Source: CAYMZZ01 sp044463125 (GTDB taxonomy: Bacteria > Bacteroidota > Bacteroidia > Chitinophagales > Chitinophagaceae). Taken from it: a stretch of 64,000 nucleotides of DNA. Position 1 is the stretch's first letter, and every line of letters begins with the position of its first letter. Under the pieces are notes generated by a model, which ran no database searches, was not told where the DNA came from, and saw nothing but the letters and a program-made list of their open reading frames with translations. The stretch spans positions 62,001 through 126,000 of the forward strand of contig JBIQMS010000001.1 in the NCBI GenBank assembly GCA_044463125.1, read 5' to 3'. The position numbers were made by a program, and so were the translations under genes. Positions 44,373-53,308 of this stretch are shown here, piece by piece.

Positions 44373-45872
44373 TTATTGGTTGCTCAACTTCAGTTCCACA
44401 CGTCTGTTTTTCGCTTGTTCGCTTTCCAGCTCGCTGGTTGTCAAAGGTTTATCCGGTCCATAGCCAATGGCTTCGATCCTATCGGCTGGTACCCCTTTCT
44501 GTACGAGGTAGATTTTTACCGAATTCGCCCTTTGCTCGGATATGCGCTTGTTCACCTCATAAGCGCCTTCCTTACTGGTGTGGCCTTCCACGGTCAGCTT
44601 CAGTTCAGGGTTTTCTTTCAGCAGGCTTACAACCTCATCCAACACTTTGTAAGAAGGAGTAGCCAGCAGCGCGCTGTTTTTGCGGAACTGGATCCGTTTG
44701 GCCGCATATTCCACTTTCTCCACAATTTCTTTTTTCAATTCAGGACAGCCGTTGAGCGCGATCACACCTTTCTGGTCTGGACATTTATCTTCTTCATCAT
44801 TTAAACCATCGCCATCACGATCGGGAATGGGACAGCCTTTGTAGCGGGCCAGGCCTTTGATATCCGGACACTGGTCTTCACGATCCGCGATACCATCTCC
44901 ATCTTTATCGGGCCAGGGGCAACCCTGGTTATCTTTTTCACCCTTGGTATCGGGGCATTTATCGTCCTTGTCGAGAACACCATCGCCATCCTTGTCACCG
45001 TAGGGACATCCTTTGTTATCGGCCGGTCCCCATACGGTGGGACAGTTATCATCTTTATCAGCTATACCATCACTATCCTGGTCAGGACAACCTTCGAGCA
45101 GGGCGCTGCCTTTCACATCCGGGCATTTATCCTTTTTGTCGGGAACGCCATCTTCATCCTGATCTTTACCCGCTACTTTCACAGGTTTGCCGAGGAATAC
45201 ACCCAGGCGCACACCCATAGTTTCATTCTTGAACTTACCGTCGTAATCGGCCGACTGGTACATATTATGCAGGCCGCGGCTGTAATGACCGGTCAACAAA
45301 ACCCTTCCGAATTCAAAACCGGCAAGCGCATTTACGCCAAAATCGTAGGTGCTGTATTTGCCGGGGCCATCGCCAACGGGAAGATCGTCAATCTCATCGG
45401 CACTATAGGCACCATTCTTCGCAATATATTGCGAGCGAATATTGCCATTGTAGAAAAAGGAAAAATAGGTACCGCCGCCCAACACAAATTTCACTTTACG
45501 GCCCAATGGTATTTTGCCCACCAGGTTGAATGGGATATCGATATAGTTCACAAATTCCTTACGGTCGATACTCAGCGTATCACGGAAGGTAGTGTCGAGC
45601 ACTTCATTGTATTTGCGGCCTTTGTTGTAGAAAATCACACCGGGCTGAAATACAAAATTGCCTTTCTTGCCAAAGGGCAGGTCGGCAATAAATCCGAAAT
45701 GGCCGCCGGTACGGCGCCCATAATTTTGTTTGATATCGTTCCAGTTGGGGAGGTCGTTTTTCTCCAGAATGTCCGACTGATGCACGCCGCCCACCACGCC
45801 AATACGCAATTGAGCCTGGCTCGAAATTAAAAAGCAGCTTAAAAGGAACAGGAGTGTAAATGTCCTTTTCAT
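44373..45872 (-). CDS. OmpA-family outer-membrane protein with thrombospondin type 3 repeats
   Basis: 499 residues. Signal peptide (TLLFLLSCFLISSQAQ), an N-terminal eight-stranded barrel (about 22-230), five calcium-binding type-3 repeats (about 235-375; DQDEDGVPDKKDKCPD, DQDSDGIADKDDNCPT, DKDGDGVLDKDDKCPD, DKDGDGIADREDQCPD, DRDGDGLNDEEDKCPD) and a C-terminal OmpA peptidoglycan-binding domain (about 390-499; LTVEGHTSKEGAYEVNKRISEQRA, NRRVELKL). It ties the outer membrane to the cell wall. The true start is the ATG at 45872; the open frame runs 21 codons further up. Confidence 0.94.
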   Translation of the reverse strand: MKRTFTLLFLLSCFLISSQAQLRIGVVGGVHQSDILEKNDLPNWNDIKQNYGRRTGGHFGFIADLPFGKKGNFVFQPGVIFYNKGRKYNEVLDTTFRDTLSIDRKEFVNYIDIPFNLVGKIPLGRKVKFVLGGGTYFSFFYNGNIRSQYIAKNGAYSADEIDDLPVGDGPGKYSTYDFGVNALAGFEFGRVLLTGHYSRGLHNMYQSADYDGKFKNETMGVRLGVFLGKPVKVAGKDQDEDGVPDKKDKCPDVKGSALLEGCPDQDSDGIADKDDNCPTVWGPADNKGCPYGDKDGDGVLDKDDKCPDTKGEKDNQGCPWPDKDGDGIADREDQCPDIKGLARYKGCPIPDRDGDGLNDEEDKCPDQKGVIALNGCPELKKEIVEKVEYAAKRIQFRKNSALLATPSYKVLDEVVSLLKENPELKLTVEGHTSKEGAYEVNKRISEQRANSVKIYLVQKGVPADRIEAIGYGPDKPLTTSELESEQAKNRRVELKLSNQ

Positions 45873-45983
45873 GGATAAAATTTTGGTATTTAGGATATGG
45901 GATATATACAGCCACTCTGTGAGCCTAAGGCCCACATTGCGACAATCACCTGCTTACCAACGAATCAGCAAGCTAAATAGTAT

Positions 45984-47507
45984 CTAAATGTCAAACTTTA
46001 TTCCTTGTGCCAGAGGGAGTTTTGTGCTGTAATTGATGGTATTGGTTTGCCGACGCATATACACTTTCCAGGCGTCGCTGCCGCTTTCGCGCCCTCCACC
46101 GGTTTCTTTTTCCCCACCAAAGGCCCCGCCTATCTCCGCACCGGAGGTTCCAATATTCACATTGGCTATGCCGCAATCGCTGCCGGCCGCCGACAAAAAC
46201 TGTTCGGCCTCCCGCAGGTTGAGGGTCATGATAGAGGAAGAAAGACCCTGTGGCACGCCGTTTTGGATGGCTATCGCCTGTTCCAGGGTTTCATATTTCA
46301 GTAGATAAAGTATGGGAGCAAAGGTCTCGTGTTGCACAATCTTAAACTGCGGTTCCGCTTCCGCTATACAGGGTTTCACATAGCAACCGCTTTCGTATCC
46401 CTTGCCTTCCAAAACACCTGGCTCCACCAAAAACCGGCCACCTTCTCCTTTACAGGCTTCCACAGCTTTCAGGTATTGGCTCACAGCATCCTTATCAATC
46501 AATGGTCCTACATGGTTCTTTTCATCGAGCGGGTCACCAATTTTCAACTGGCCATAAGCTGAAACCAGTTTTGCTTTCACCTTTTCATAAATCGATTGAT
46601 GGATGATGAGGCGGCGTGTGCTGGTACAGCGCTGTCCCGCAGTACCCACGGCGCCAAATAAGGCTCCGAGGATGGCGATGTCGAGATCAGCATCTTCCGT
46701 AATGATAATGGCGTTGTTGCCGCCCAATTCCAGGAGTGATCTTCCCAACCGCGCTGCCACCGCTGAGCCCACGGCCTTGCCCATTCGGGTAGAGCCTGTA
46801 GCGGATACCAGGGGTATGCGGGTATCATTGCTCAGCCATTCGCCCACTTCGCGTCCGCCAGTTACCAGGCAGGATACGCCTTCCGGAACCTGGTTGCGAG
46901 CAAAGACTTCGGCAACAATATTTTGACAGGCGATACCGCAAAGGGGCGTTTTCTCGGAAGGCTTCCATACACAAACATCTCCACAAACCCATGCCAGCAT
47001 GGTATTCCAGCTCCAAACTGCTACCGGAAAATTGAAAGCGCTGATGATGCCTACCACACCCAAGGGATGGTATTGCTCATACATGCGATGGCCCGGCCTT
47101 TCACTATGCATGGTAAGGCCATGCAACTGCCGGGATAGACCCACTGCAAAATCGCAGATATCGATCATCTCCTGCACTTCACCCCATCCTTCCTGCAGGC
47201 TTTTTCCCATTTCATAAGATACCAGCCTTCCCAGCGCATCTTTTTTTGCTCGCAAAGCCTCAGCAATCTGGCGCACCACTTCGCCCCGGCGGGGTGCGGG
47301 CCATTGCCTCCATTCCAGAAAAGCAGCCTGGGCTTTTTCCATCACCGCGTCGTACGAATCCCGGTTGGCCAATTGCACCGATGCAATCTTTTTTCCATCC
47401 ACAGGCGACCAGGAATCCATCATGGCCTGTCCGCTATCCAACCATTTATCACCAGTACTCACGCCTTTATTGGCGGACTCAATACCTAATACTTTCAAAA
47501 AGTCCAT
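45984..47507 (-). CDS. Aldehyde dehydrogenase of the ALDH7 / aminoadipate-semialdehyde type
   Basis: 507 residues, NAD-dependent. FNFPVAVWSWN and KPSEKTPL are NAD-binding motifs, LELGGNNAIII carries the general-base Glu, and GTAGQRCTSTRRL the catalytic Cys. C-terminal IANVNIGTSGAEIGGAFGGEKETGGGRESGSDAWK is characteristic of ALDH7A1/antiquitin relatives, which oxidise alpha-aminoadipate semialdehyde in lysine catabolism. The gene is not next to other lysine-degradation genes, so the substrate remains inferred. It lies 58 bases downstream of panB on the same strand. Confidence 0.9.
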   Translation of the reverse strand: MDFLKVLGIESANKGVSTGDKWLDSGQAMMDSWSPVDGKKIASVQLANRDSYDAVMEKAQAAFLEWRQWPAPRRGEVVRQIAEALRAKKDALGRLVSYEMGKSLQEGWGEVQEMIDICDFAVGLSRQLHGLTMHSERPGHRMYEQYHPLGVVGIISAFNFPVAVWSWNTMLAWVCGDVCVWKPSEKTPLCGIACQNIVAEVFARNQVPEGVSCLVTGGREVGEWLSNDTRIPLVSATGSTRMGKAVGSAVAARLGRSLLELGGNNAIIITEDADLDIAILGALFGAVGTAGQRCTSTRRLIIHQSIYEKVKAKLVSAYGQLKIGDPLDEKNHVGPLIDKDAVSQYLKAVEACKGEGGRFLVEPGVLEGKGYESGCYVKPCIAEAEPQFKIVQHETFAPILYLLKYETLEQAIAIQNGVPQGLSSSIMTLNLREAEQFLSAAGSDCGIANVNIGTSGAEIGGAFGGEKETGGGRESGSDAWKVYMRRQTNTINYSTKLPLAQGIKFDI

Positions 47508-47565
47508 AAAGAATTGTTGTTGTATAAAACAATATCGGTTTCACCCATTCATTACCCACATTTTC

Positions 47566-48381
47566 TCAGTACTGCTCTTTCTCATTCGGGAAATTCACCG
47601 CACGTACATCATTGATATAAGCCTGCACCGCCTGGGTAATCTGTTCATGCATATTCAGGTACTGCCGTAGGAAACGCGGCTTGAATTCCACATTAATGCC
47701 CAGCATATCGTGCATCACCAGCACCTGGCCGTCACAAAATTTGCCGGCACCGATGCCGATGGTGGGCACTAGCAGGCTTTCGGTTACTTCCTTAGCCAGG
47801 TTGGCGGGTATTTTCTCCAACACAATTCCAAAAGCGCCCGCTTCCTGCAGCCTGATGGCATCTTTACGCAGCTTGTCTGCTTCCGCATCTTCCGTTGCCC
47901 GCACCACATAGGTTCCGAATTTATTGATCGATTGGGGCGTGAGGCCCAAATGTCCCATCACCGGAATACCCGCGCTCACGATCTTTCTAACCGAATCCAG
48001 CACTTCCTCACCGCCTTCCAGCTTCACGGCATGGGCGCCACTTTCCTTCATGATCCGGATGGCGGAGGCGAGGGCTATATCGGAATTGGATTGATAATAG
48101 CCAAAGGGCAGGTCCACCACAATCAGCGAGCGCTGCTGGGCGCGCACCACACTTTGCGCATGATAAATCATTTGATCAAGCGTGATGGGCAGGGTAGTGG
48201 TATGCCCGGCCATTACATTGCTCGCGCTATCACCCACCAGGATGATGTCAATACCTGCAGCGTCAAATATGCGCGCAAAGGAAAAATCATAGGCGGTGAG
48301 CATGCTGATCTTCTCCCCGGCCGCCTTCATTCGTTGAAGGGTATGGGTCGTTATTTTTTTGGCTTCCTGACTGATAGACAT
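47566..48381 (-). CDS. panB: 3-methyl-2-oxobutanoate hydroxymethyltransferase (ketopantoate hydroxymethyltransferase)
   Basis: 271 residues, TIM barrel. MLTAYDFSFARIFDAAGIDIILVGDSASNVMAGHTTTLPITLDQM is the conserved start, with the metal-binding Asp in VGDS; VKLEGGEE and GIPVMGHLGLTPQS follow; the catalytic Glu is in GIVLEKIP; IGIGAGKFCDGQVLVMHDMLG is the C-terminal signature. It makes ketopantoate for pantothenate synthesis. panC and panD are encoded 5-6 kb upstream on the same strand. Confidence 0.96.
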   Translation of the reverse strand: MSISQEAKKITTHTLQRMKAAGEKISMLTAYDFSFARIFDAAGIDIILVGDSASNVMAGHTTTLPITLDQMIYHAQSVVRAQQRSLIVVDLPFGYYQSNSDIALASAIRIMKESGAHAVKLEGGEEVLDSVRKIVSAGIPVMGHLGLTPQSINKFGTYVVRATEDAEADKLRKDAIRLQEAGAFGIVLEKIPANLAKEVTESLLVPTIGIGAGKFCDGQVLVMHDMLGINVEFKPRFLRQYLNMHEQITQAVQAYINDVRAVNFPNEKEQY

Positions 48382-48450
48382 GGGCGGGGAAATTTGATAT
48401 TGGGGGTAAAGCTAAGAAATGCATGTGCAGATTGATCTTTCCTCTCGCAC

Positions 48451-49341
48451 TTAACTGGAACCAGTGCGAAGCTCTTCATAAAGGTTTTGCACCAAACCAT
48501 CGGCCAGGCCAATTTTAGGAACAAAAATCTCCTGCGCATCGGCCCAACGCAAAACGTTGATATAAATGAGCAGTGCGGGTACAATCACATCGGCCCTGTC
48601 TTCACGCAGCTTATAGAGCGACATCCGCTGGGCCAGGGAAAGGCTGCTGAATTCTTTATAATAATCCCGCAACAAATCGAGCGTAAGCGCCTTGCCTTCC
48701 TTTCTTTTTGATATGGAGAAAATCTTGTTGATATTTCCACCCGAACCAATAGCGGTTACATGATGAAATCCTTTGGTCTGTGCCTTGATGAATTCCTTCA
48801 TGCCATCCCACTGCGCTTCCGTAACCTGGTTTTTCAGCAATCGGATGGTACCAATATTAAAGGACTCTTTGAAGATCAGCTTACCATCGCTGAAAAATGT
48901 AAGTTCGGTACTACCACCCCCCACATCCACGTAGAGGTATGACTCGTCGCGACTGAGATTTTCAGCGATATGGTTTTCATAAATGAAGGAAGCTTCTTCC
49001 TGCCCGCTGATAATATGAATATCAATTCCCGTTTCAGTCTTTACCTTATGCAATAGTTCTGTTCCATTCAGGGCATCGCGCATGGCCGATGTAGCGCATG
49101 CTTTCAGGTGCTTTACGTCGTACACATCCAGCATGAGCTTATAGGCTTTAATCGTCTTGATCAGCTTATCAGCCCGAGAACTACTGATCTCACCTTTGTC
49201 AAACACATCAAATCCCAGCCGCAAAGGAACGCGCATGAGCGCCATTTTGATGAACTCCGGTCTTCTGTCGGCCGTTTCAATCACGTCGCTAATCAGCAAT
49301 CTTGCGGCGTTGGATCCGATATCAATGGCTGCCAGTCTCAA
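48451..49341 (-). CDS. Exopolyphosphatase / Ppx-GppA family phosphatase
   Basis: 296 residues of the sugar kinase/Hsp70 actin-like fold. LRLAAIDIGSNAARLLI is phosphate loop 1, VDVGGGSTELTFF is phosphate loop 2, and AIGSGGNINKIF is the third motif. It hydrolyses polyphosphate or pppGpp. The start is a TTG at 49341 that lies inside the end of ppk1 and encodes the first residue of the conserved LRLAAIDIGSN; no ATG is available. The genes overlap by 20 bases, so synthesis and breakdown of polyphosphate are probably coupled. Short form, lacking the C-terminal HD-like domain of E. coli Ppx (513 residues). Confidence 0.92.
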   Translation of the reverse strand: MRLAAIDIGSNAARLLISDVIETADRRPEFIKMALMRVPLRLGFDVFDKGEISSSRADKLIKTIKAYKLMLDVYDVKHLKACATSAMRDALNGTELLHKVKTETGIDIHIISGQEEASFIYENHIAENLSRDESYLYVDVGGGSTELTFFSDGKLIFKESFNIGTIRLLKNQVTEAQWDGMKEFIKAQTKGFHHVTAIGSGGNINKIFSISKRKEGKALTLDLLRDYYKEFSSLSLAQRMSLYKLREDRADVIVPALLIYINVLRWADAQEIFVPKIGLADGLVQNLYEELRTGSS

Positions 49342-51409
49342 TAGATAATGTGGTTTTTTTGAACAGATAGTCGTATGTAGCGAGCTGCGAACGCAATTTG
49401 CGACGGCTGCTTCGCACATAACCGTTGCTCAACTGGTTATCAAGTACCCGCGCCTTCACGTTATCCCGAAGTTGTATGTCCAGGATATCCATCAGTTCCT
49501 GTTTGATCTGCGGGTCCCAGACAGGACAGGTAGCTTCCACCCGATGATCCAGATTACGCAACATCCAGTCGGCCGAAGATAGGTAAACTTTCTCTTTGCC
49601 TTTATTATGAAATACCCACACGCGTGCATGCTCCAGGTATTCATCCACGATGCTGATAGCCTTCACCGGCACTTTAAATTTCCTGGATTCAGAAAGCATA
49701 CAAAATATGCCACGCACTATGAGTTTCACCGGCACTCCTTCACGCGCGGCATCATTGAGTTTGCTGATCATTCCTTCGTCGGCAAGGGAGTTCATCTTAA
49801 GTGTGATGCCGCAGGGCTTGTTCTTTTTCGCCTGCTTTATTTCTTCCTCAATTAATTTGTACATCTCTTTTCGCACAAAGTGCGGGCTGGGAATGATATG
49901 CTTGCAATGCCGCAAAAAATGATCGCCGCTGCGCGGGTTTTCCAGGTAGCGGAATAGCTTGCTCACATCGCTCATGATCCGGGTATCGGAGGTAATGAGG
50001 CAATGGTCGCCATACACTTTCGCGGTTTTTTCGTTGAGGTTGCCGGTACTAACAAAACCGTATTGTACATATTTACTACTCACTTTTTTCCGGATCATAC
50101 AGAGCTTGGCATGCACTTTCATATTGGGCATCCCTACCAGCACTTTGGCGCCTTCTTCTTCCAGCCTCGATTTCCATTCCAGGTTGGCTTCCTCATCAAA
50201 CCGTGCACGCAGTTCCAGCATCACCACTACTTCTTTTCCATTACGCACAGCATTCACCAGCGCGTTGATGATCTTGGATTGGGGTGCGAGCCGATAACAG
50301 GTGATCTTGATGGTGGTTACATCGGGATCAATTGCCGCTTCGCGAATAATATCGATTAATGGCGTAAAACTGTGATAGGGCAGGTGCAACATTATATCGC
50401 GCTCCATCACTACATCGCTCACCCTTCGTTCTACCAGCAGCGGGTGATCAAATGGTTTTTTCCGGGTTTTCTTTTCCTTAAAAACCTGCTCGGGAAAATC
50501 CATAAAATCCCGAAAATTATGGATCCGCCCTCCCGGTATCAGGTTATCACGGCGTGTGAGGTTGAGGCGCCGGGTCAGGTATTCCAGCAATCCCGGATCC
50601 ATTTCCTTATCGTACACAAACCTAACGGGCTTTCCTTTACGGCGGTTCTTCAGCGCCTTCTCAATTTTTTGAATGATATTCGTACTCAGGTCGCTCTCAA
50701 TGTCGAGTTCAGCATCACGGGTTACTTTGAAGATATGCGCGCGATACTGATCATAACCAAAATAGGCGAAAATGTCCGGCAGGCTGAAGCGGATAATATC
50801 TTCCAGTAAAATGATATGGTGTTCGCTGGGTTTGGATGGCAGGATGAGAAATCGACCCAGCACTCTGCTCGGCACTTCAATCAGGGCATACTTCTTCTTG
50901 AGCGCTGTTTCCTTCCGCCACATAACTACGGCGAGGTAGATGGATTTATCATGAAGGTTGGGGAACTGCGCGATATTTTCAATCATCAGGGGAATCAGGT
51001 TGGGGCTCACTTCAGCATCAAAGTAATCACGTACAAATGCCTGTTGCTCCGGATTCAGCTCGGTTTCCTTTACCAGGAAAATCTGCTGCTGATTCATCTG
51101 CTTCTGTACTTCCTCCCAAATGCGGGCAAACTCACTTTGCTGGTTCAGCACGGTCATCTGGATTTCGTCTAGTATCTGTTGCGGATTTTCTTCCAGGTGC
51201 ATATGCGCCCTTGCACCGGCCAGCATCATCCTCTTCAGCGTAGCCACGCGCACGCGAAAAAATTCATCCATATTATTGGAAAAAATACCCAGAAAGCGGA
51301 TCCTTTCACGCAAAGGAACCGAATCGTCGGCCGCTTCCTGCAATACCCGGGCATTGAAGGAAAGCCAACTGATATCACGAGCAATAAGGCGGGGCTTGGG
51401 AGAAACCAT
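49322..51409 (-). CDS. ppk1: Polyphosphate kinase 1
   Basis: 695 residues. N-domain (RDISWLSFNARVLQEA), head domain, and two phospholipase-D-like catalytic domains. H433 in MKVHAKLCMI is the autophosphorylated histidine (His435 in E. coli) and H594 in YLEHARVWVF matches His592. STGNLNEKTAKVYGDHCLIT and SADWMLRNLDHRVEA are further signatures. It transfers the gamma phosphate of ATP to polyphosphate. The stop lies 20 bases within ppx. Upstream of the start is an octamer/heptad repeat cluster (R10). Confidence 0.97.
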   Translation of the reverse strand: MVSPKPRLIARDISWLSFNARVLQEAADDSVPLRERIRFLGIFSNNMDEFFRVRVATLKRMMLAGARAHMHLEENPQQILDEIQMTVLNQQSEFARIWEEVQKQMNQQQIFLVKETELNPEQQAFVRDYFDAEVSPNLIPLMIENIAQFPNLHDKSIYLAVVMWRKETALKKKYALIEVPSRVLGRFLILPSKPSEHHIILLEDIIRFSLPDIFAYFGYDQYRAHIFKVTRDAELDIESDLSTNIIQKIEKALKNRRKGKPVRFVYDKEMDPGLLEYLTRRLNLTRRDNLIPGGRIHNFRDFMDFPEQVFKEKKTRKKPFDHPLLVERRVSDVVMERDIMLHLPYHSFTPLIDIIREAAIDPDVTTIKITCYRLAPQSKIINALVNAVRNGKEVVVMLELRARFDEEANLEWKSRLEEEGAKVLVGMPNMKVHAKLCMIRKKVSSKYVQYGFVSTGNLNEKTAKVYGDHCLITSDTRIMSDVSKLFRYLENPRSGDHFLRHCKHIIPSPHFVRKEMYKLIEEEIKQAKKNKPCGITLKMNSLADEGMISKLNDAAREGVPVKLIVRGIFCMLSESRKFKVPVKAISIVDEYLEHARVWVFHNKGKEKVYLSSADWMLRNLDHRVEATCPVWDPQIKQELMDILDIQLRDNVKARVLDNQLSNGYVRSSRRKLRSQLATYDYLFKKTTLSIETGSH

Positions 51410-51426
51410 GGGGGAGAGAATTTGGT

Positions 51427-51734
51427 TATTTGTTTATTCGGTGATTTGTTGAATCGTTGAACTGTTGAATCGTTGAATCGTTGAATCGTTGAATTGTTGA
51501 GGGTTTAAGGTTTAGCGTTTAATCGGCAGGTTTCGGAGTATTGAAGTTTCATTTGGCATATTTATTTGTTCACTTTTGAGATAATAACTCAGACCCCTAC
51601 AAGTACAAGTCTGATTTGATACATTTCTAAATATATCAAATCTGCGTTCATCTGTGGAAAATCCCTCAACCTTAAACCTTAAACTTTAAACCCTAAACGA
51701 TTCAACGATTAAACAATTCAACAAATAAACAAAT
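51427..51734. repeat. Repeat cluster R10: GTTGAATC octamers outside, TTTAAAC-type arms inside
   Basis: Left outer arm of at least five TTGAATCG-type octamers (51449-51500), left inner TTTAAGG/TTTAGCG arm (51500-51523), a 140-base spacer, right inner CCTTAAA/CCTAAAC arm (51664-51699) and right outer ATTCAACG/ATTCAACA arm (51699-51734). Same architecture as R9, but the outer ACGT family is replaced by an unrelated 8-base family. The 324-bp gap contains no gene. Confidence 0.9.
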
Positions 51735-52729
51735 TATTTCTTCCTGTTATTCCACGGCAACAACGCAAAACTGGCCAGGCCGCCTATCAGAATGATGAGT
51801 GTTTGGGCAATCCAGAGCAGCCAGCCAAATGCGGCGGCTATGGGCTGACTCAATCCATAAAGCATCATGGTTCTTTCAATCAGCAGGGCATAACCACCTA
51901 TGCCTCCCGGCGTAATGATCATACCAATGCTGCCCGCCGATAATACGGTAAAAGCTTCCCGAACGCCATAAACGGATGTTTCGCGAAGGGCAAAAAAGCC
52001 AATATACCCACCTGCCAGGTAACAGGCCCAGATGGTAAAAGTGTAGAGGAGAAAAAGACTTCTCTTCTTCAAATGCCGGATGGTGGTCAGCCCCTGCCAA
52101 ACCCGACTGGCTATCTTGCGAAACAGGGCGAGCAGGTCGCTGATGTTTTTCTTTTTGATGCGCATCCATACTAGGATGATTAACAATACCAGGGCCAGAA
52201 TGATCCATCCCAGGTATGGTATTCCATTGGCTTCTTCGGCCGATTCCGGACTTTGGAAAACGCCGGATATCAATTGCGCATACAATCCCGGTTGTATAAG
52301 CAGGGTGATGCCGAAAACGACAAGCAGGCAAATAGCATCGATCAGCCTCTCGAGTATGATGGTGCCCACCAGCTTGTCGGCAGGAATTTTTTCATAACGC
52401 GCCAGGAGTGTGCATTTCAGTACTTCACCCAGGCGGGGAAATACCTGGTTGGCCAGGTAACCGATCATCACGGCAAAAAAAGTATTGGCTTTATCGGGCC
52501 GGTAACCCATGGGTTCCATCAAAAGCCGCCAGCGCAGCGCGCGGATGAAATGGCTGAAGACCAGAATGAATACAACAGGAATAAAAAGCACAAATTGTGC
52601 TTCGCGCAGCGAATCGCGGATCTGCTGCCAGCTCTCCGCATCTATATCCTTTACTGAAAACCAAACCAGAAATAAGCCCAGCCCCAGGAATAAGAGGTAT
52701 TGCAGAATGGTGCTGAGTGATTTTTTCAT
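51734..52729 (-). CDS. Lysylphosphatidylglycerol synthase TM region / UPF0104 flippase-like protein
   Basis: 331 residues with about eight membrane spans. SHFIRALRWRLLMEPMGY, FFAVMIGYLANQVFPRLGEVLKCTLLARYEKIPADKLVGTIILERLID and SAGSIGMIITPGGIGGYALL are the signature blocks of the family that includes the membrane (flippase) half of MprF. No synthetase half is present, so it probably moves a lipid or lipid-linked molecule. A GTG at 52735 is possible; ATG 52729 is used. It follows panD by about ten bases, likely one operon. Confidence 0.88.
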   Translation of the reverse strand: MKKSLSTILQYLLFLGLGLFLVWFSVKDIDAESWQQIRDSLREAQFVLFIPVVFILVFSHFIRALRWRLLMEPMGYRPDKANTFFAVMIGYLANQVFPRLGEVLKCTLLARYEKIPADKLVGTIILERLIDAICLLVVFGITLLIQPGLYAQLISGVFQSPESAEEANGIPYLGWIILALVLLIILVWMRIKKKNISDLLALFRKIASRVWQGLTTIRHLKKRSLFLLYTFTIWACYLAGGYIGFFALRETSVYGVREAFTVLSAGSIGMIITPGGIGGYALLIERTMMLYGLSQPIAAAFGWLLWIAQTLIILIGGLASFALLPWNNRKK

Positions 52730-52740
52730 AGCCACATGAA

Positions 52741-53085
52741 CTAGCGCTTATTGCCTTCCTTGGGGAAAACGATCCAGGGCTGAAATTTTTTCGCTTCTTC
52801 AAAATCCATGGTGGCGTAGGAAATAATCACCACCACATCGCCCACCATGGCTTTTCGGGCAGCCGGCCCATTGAGGCAACAGGTTCCTGATCCACGCTTG
52901 CCTTTAATGACATAGGTCTCCAGCCGCTCGCCATTATTCACATTTACCACCTGCACTTTCTCATTCTCTATAATATTGGCTGCCTCCATCAGGTCTTCAT
53001 CAATGGTAATGCTGCCTACATAATTCAAATTAGCTTCCGTTATCACGGCACGGTGAATCTTCGATTTCAATACTTCAATCAACAT
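52741..53085 (-). CDS. panD: Aspartate 1-decarboxylase
   Basis: 114 residues, converting aspartate to beta-alanine with a self-generated pyruvoyl group. From the ATG at 53085 the proenzyme reads MLIEVLKSKIHRAVITEANLNYVGSITIDEDL; the cleavage site Gly24-Ser25 has exactly the E. coli numbering, which supports this start over a TTG nine bases upstream. NNGERLETYVIKG and CCLNGPAARKAMVGDVVVII are conserved. It forms a unit with the flippase-like gene behind it. Confidence 0.96.
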   Translation of the reverse strand: MLIEVLKSKIHRAVITEANLNYVGSITIDEDLMEAANIIENEKVQVVNVNNGERLETYVIKGKRGSGTCCLNGPAARKAMVGDVVVIISYATMDFEEAKKFQPWIVFPKEGNKR

Positions 53086-53091
53086 AGAAGA

Positions 53092-53099
53092 CAAAATTA
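53092..53099 (-). promoter_or_regulatory. -7 box (TAATTTTG) for panD
   Basis: Matches TAnnTTTG on the minus strand, six bases before the ATG at 53085. It overlaps the alternative TTG start (53094), which is therefore unlikely. The mRNA would be leaderless or nearly so. Confidence 0.6.
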
Positions 53100-53107
53100 G
53101 CTGTTTG

Positions 53108-53308
53108 GAGTTTTAAGTTGTAAGTTTTAAGTTATAAGTTATAAGTTTTAAGTTGGAAGTTTTAGGTTGCAAGTTATGAGCGATAAGAAGCAAGGAGTTG
53201 TTAACATGGTTCAAATGTATGGTCAGACTCTCGATCAAACTTGTTGCGACACCAACTGTCTTCCAACAACTTAAAACTTATAACTTATAACTTAAAACTT
53301 AAAACTTC
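53108..53308. repeat. Heptad-repeat cluster R11: inverted AAGTTnn arms, right arm inside panC
   Basis: Left arm of about nine AAGTTnn units (53108-53178), an 83-base spacer, and a right arm of AACTTnn units (53262-53308), the reverse complement of the same family. The right arm covers the last eight codons and stop of panC. Only one unit family is used. Confidence 0.92.
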
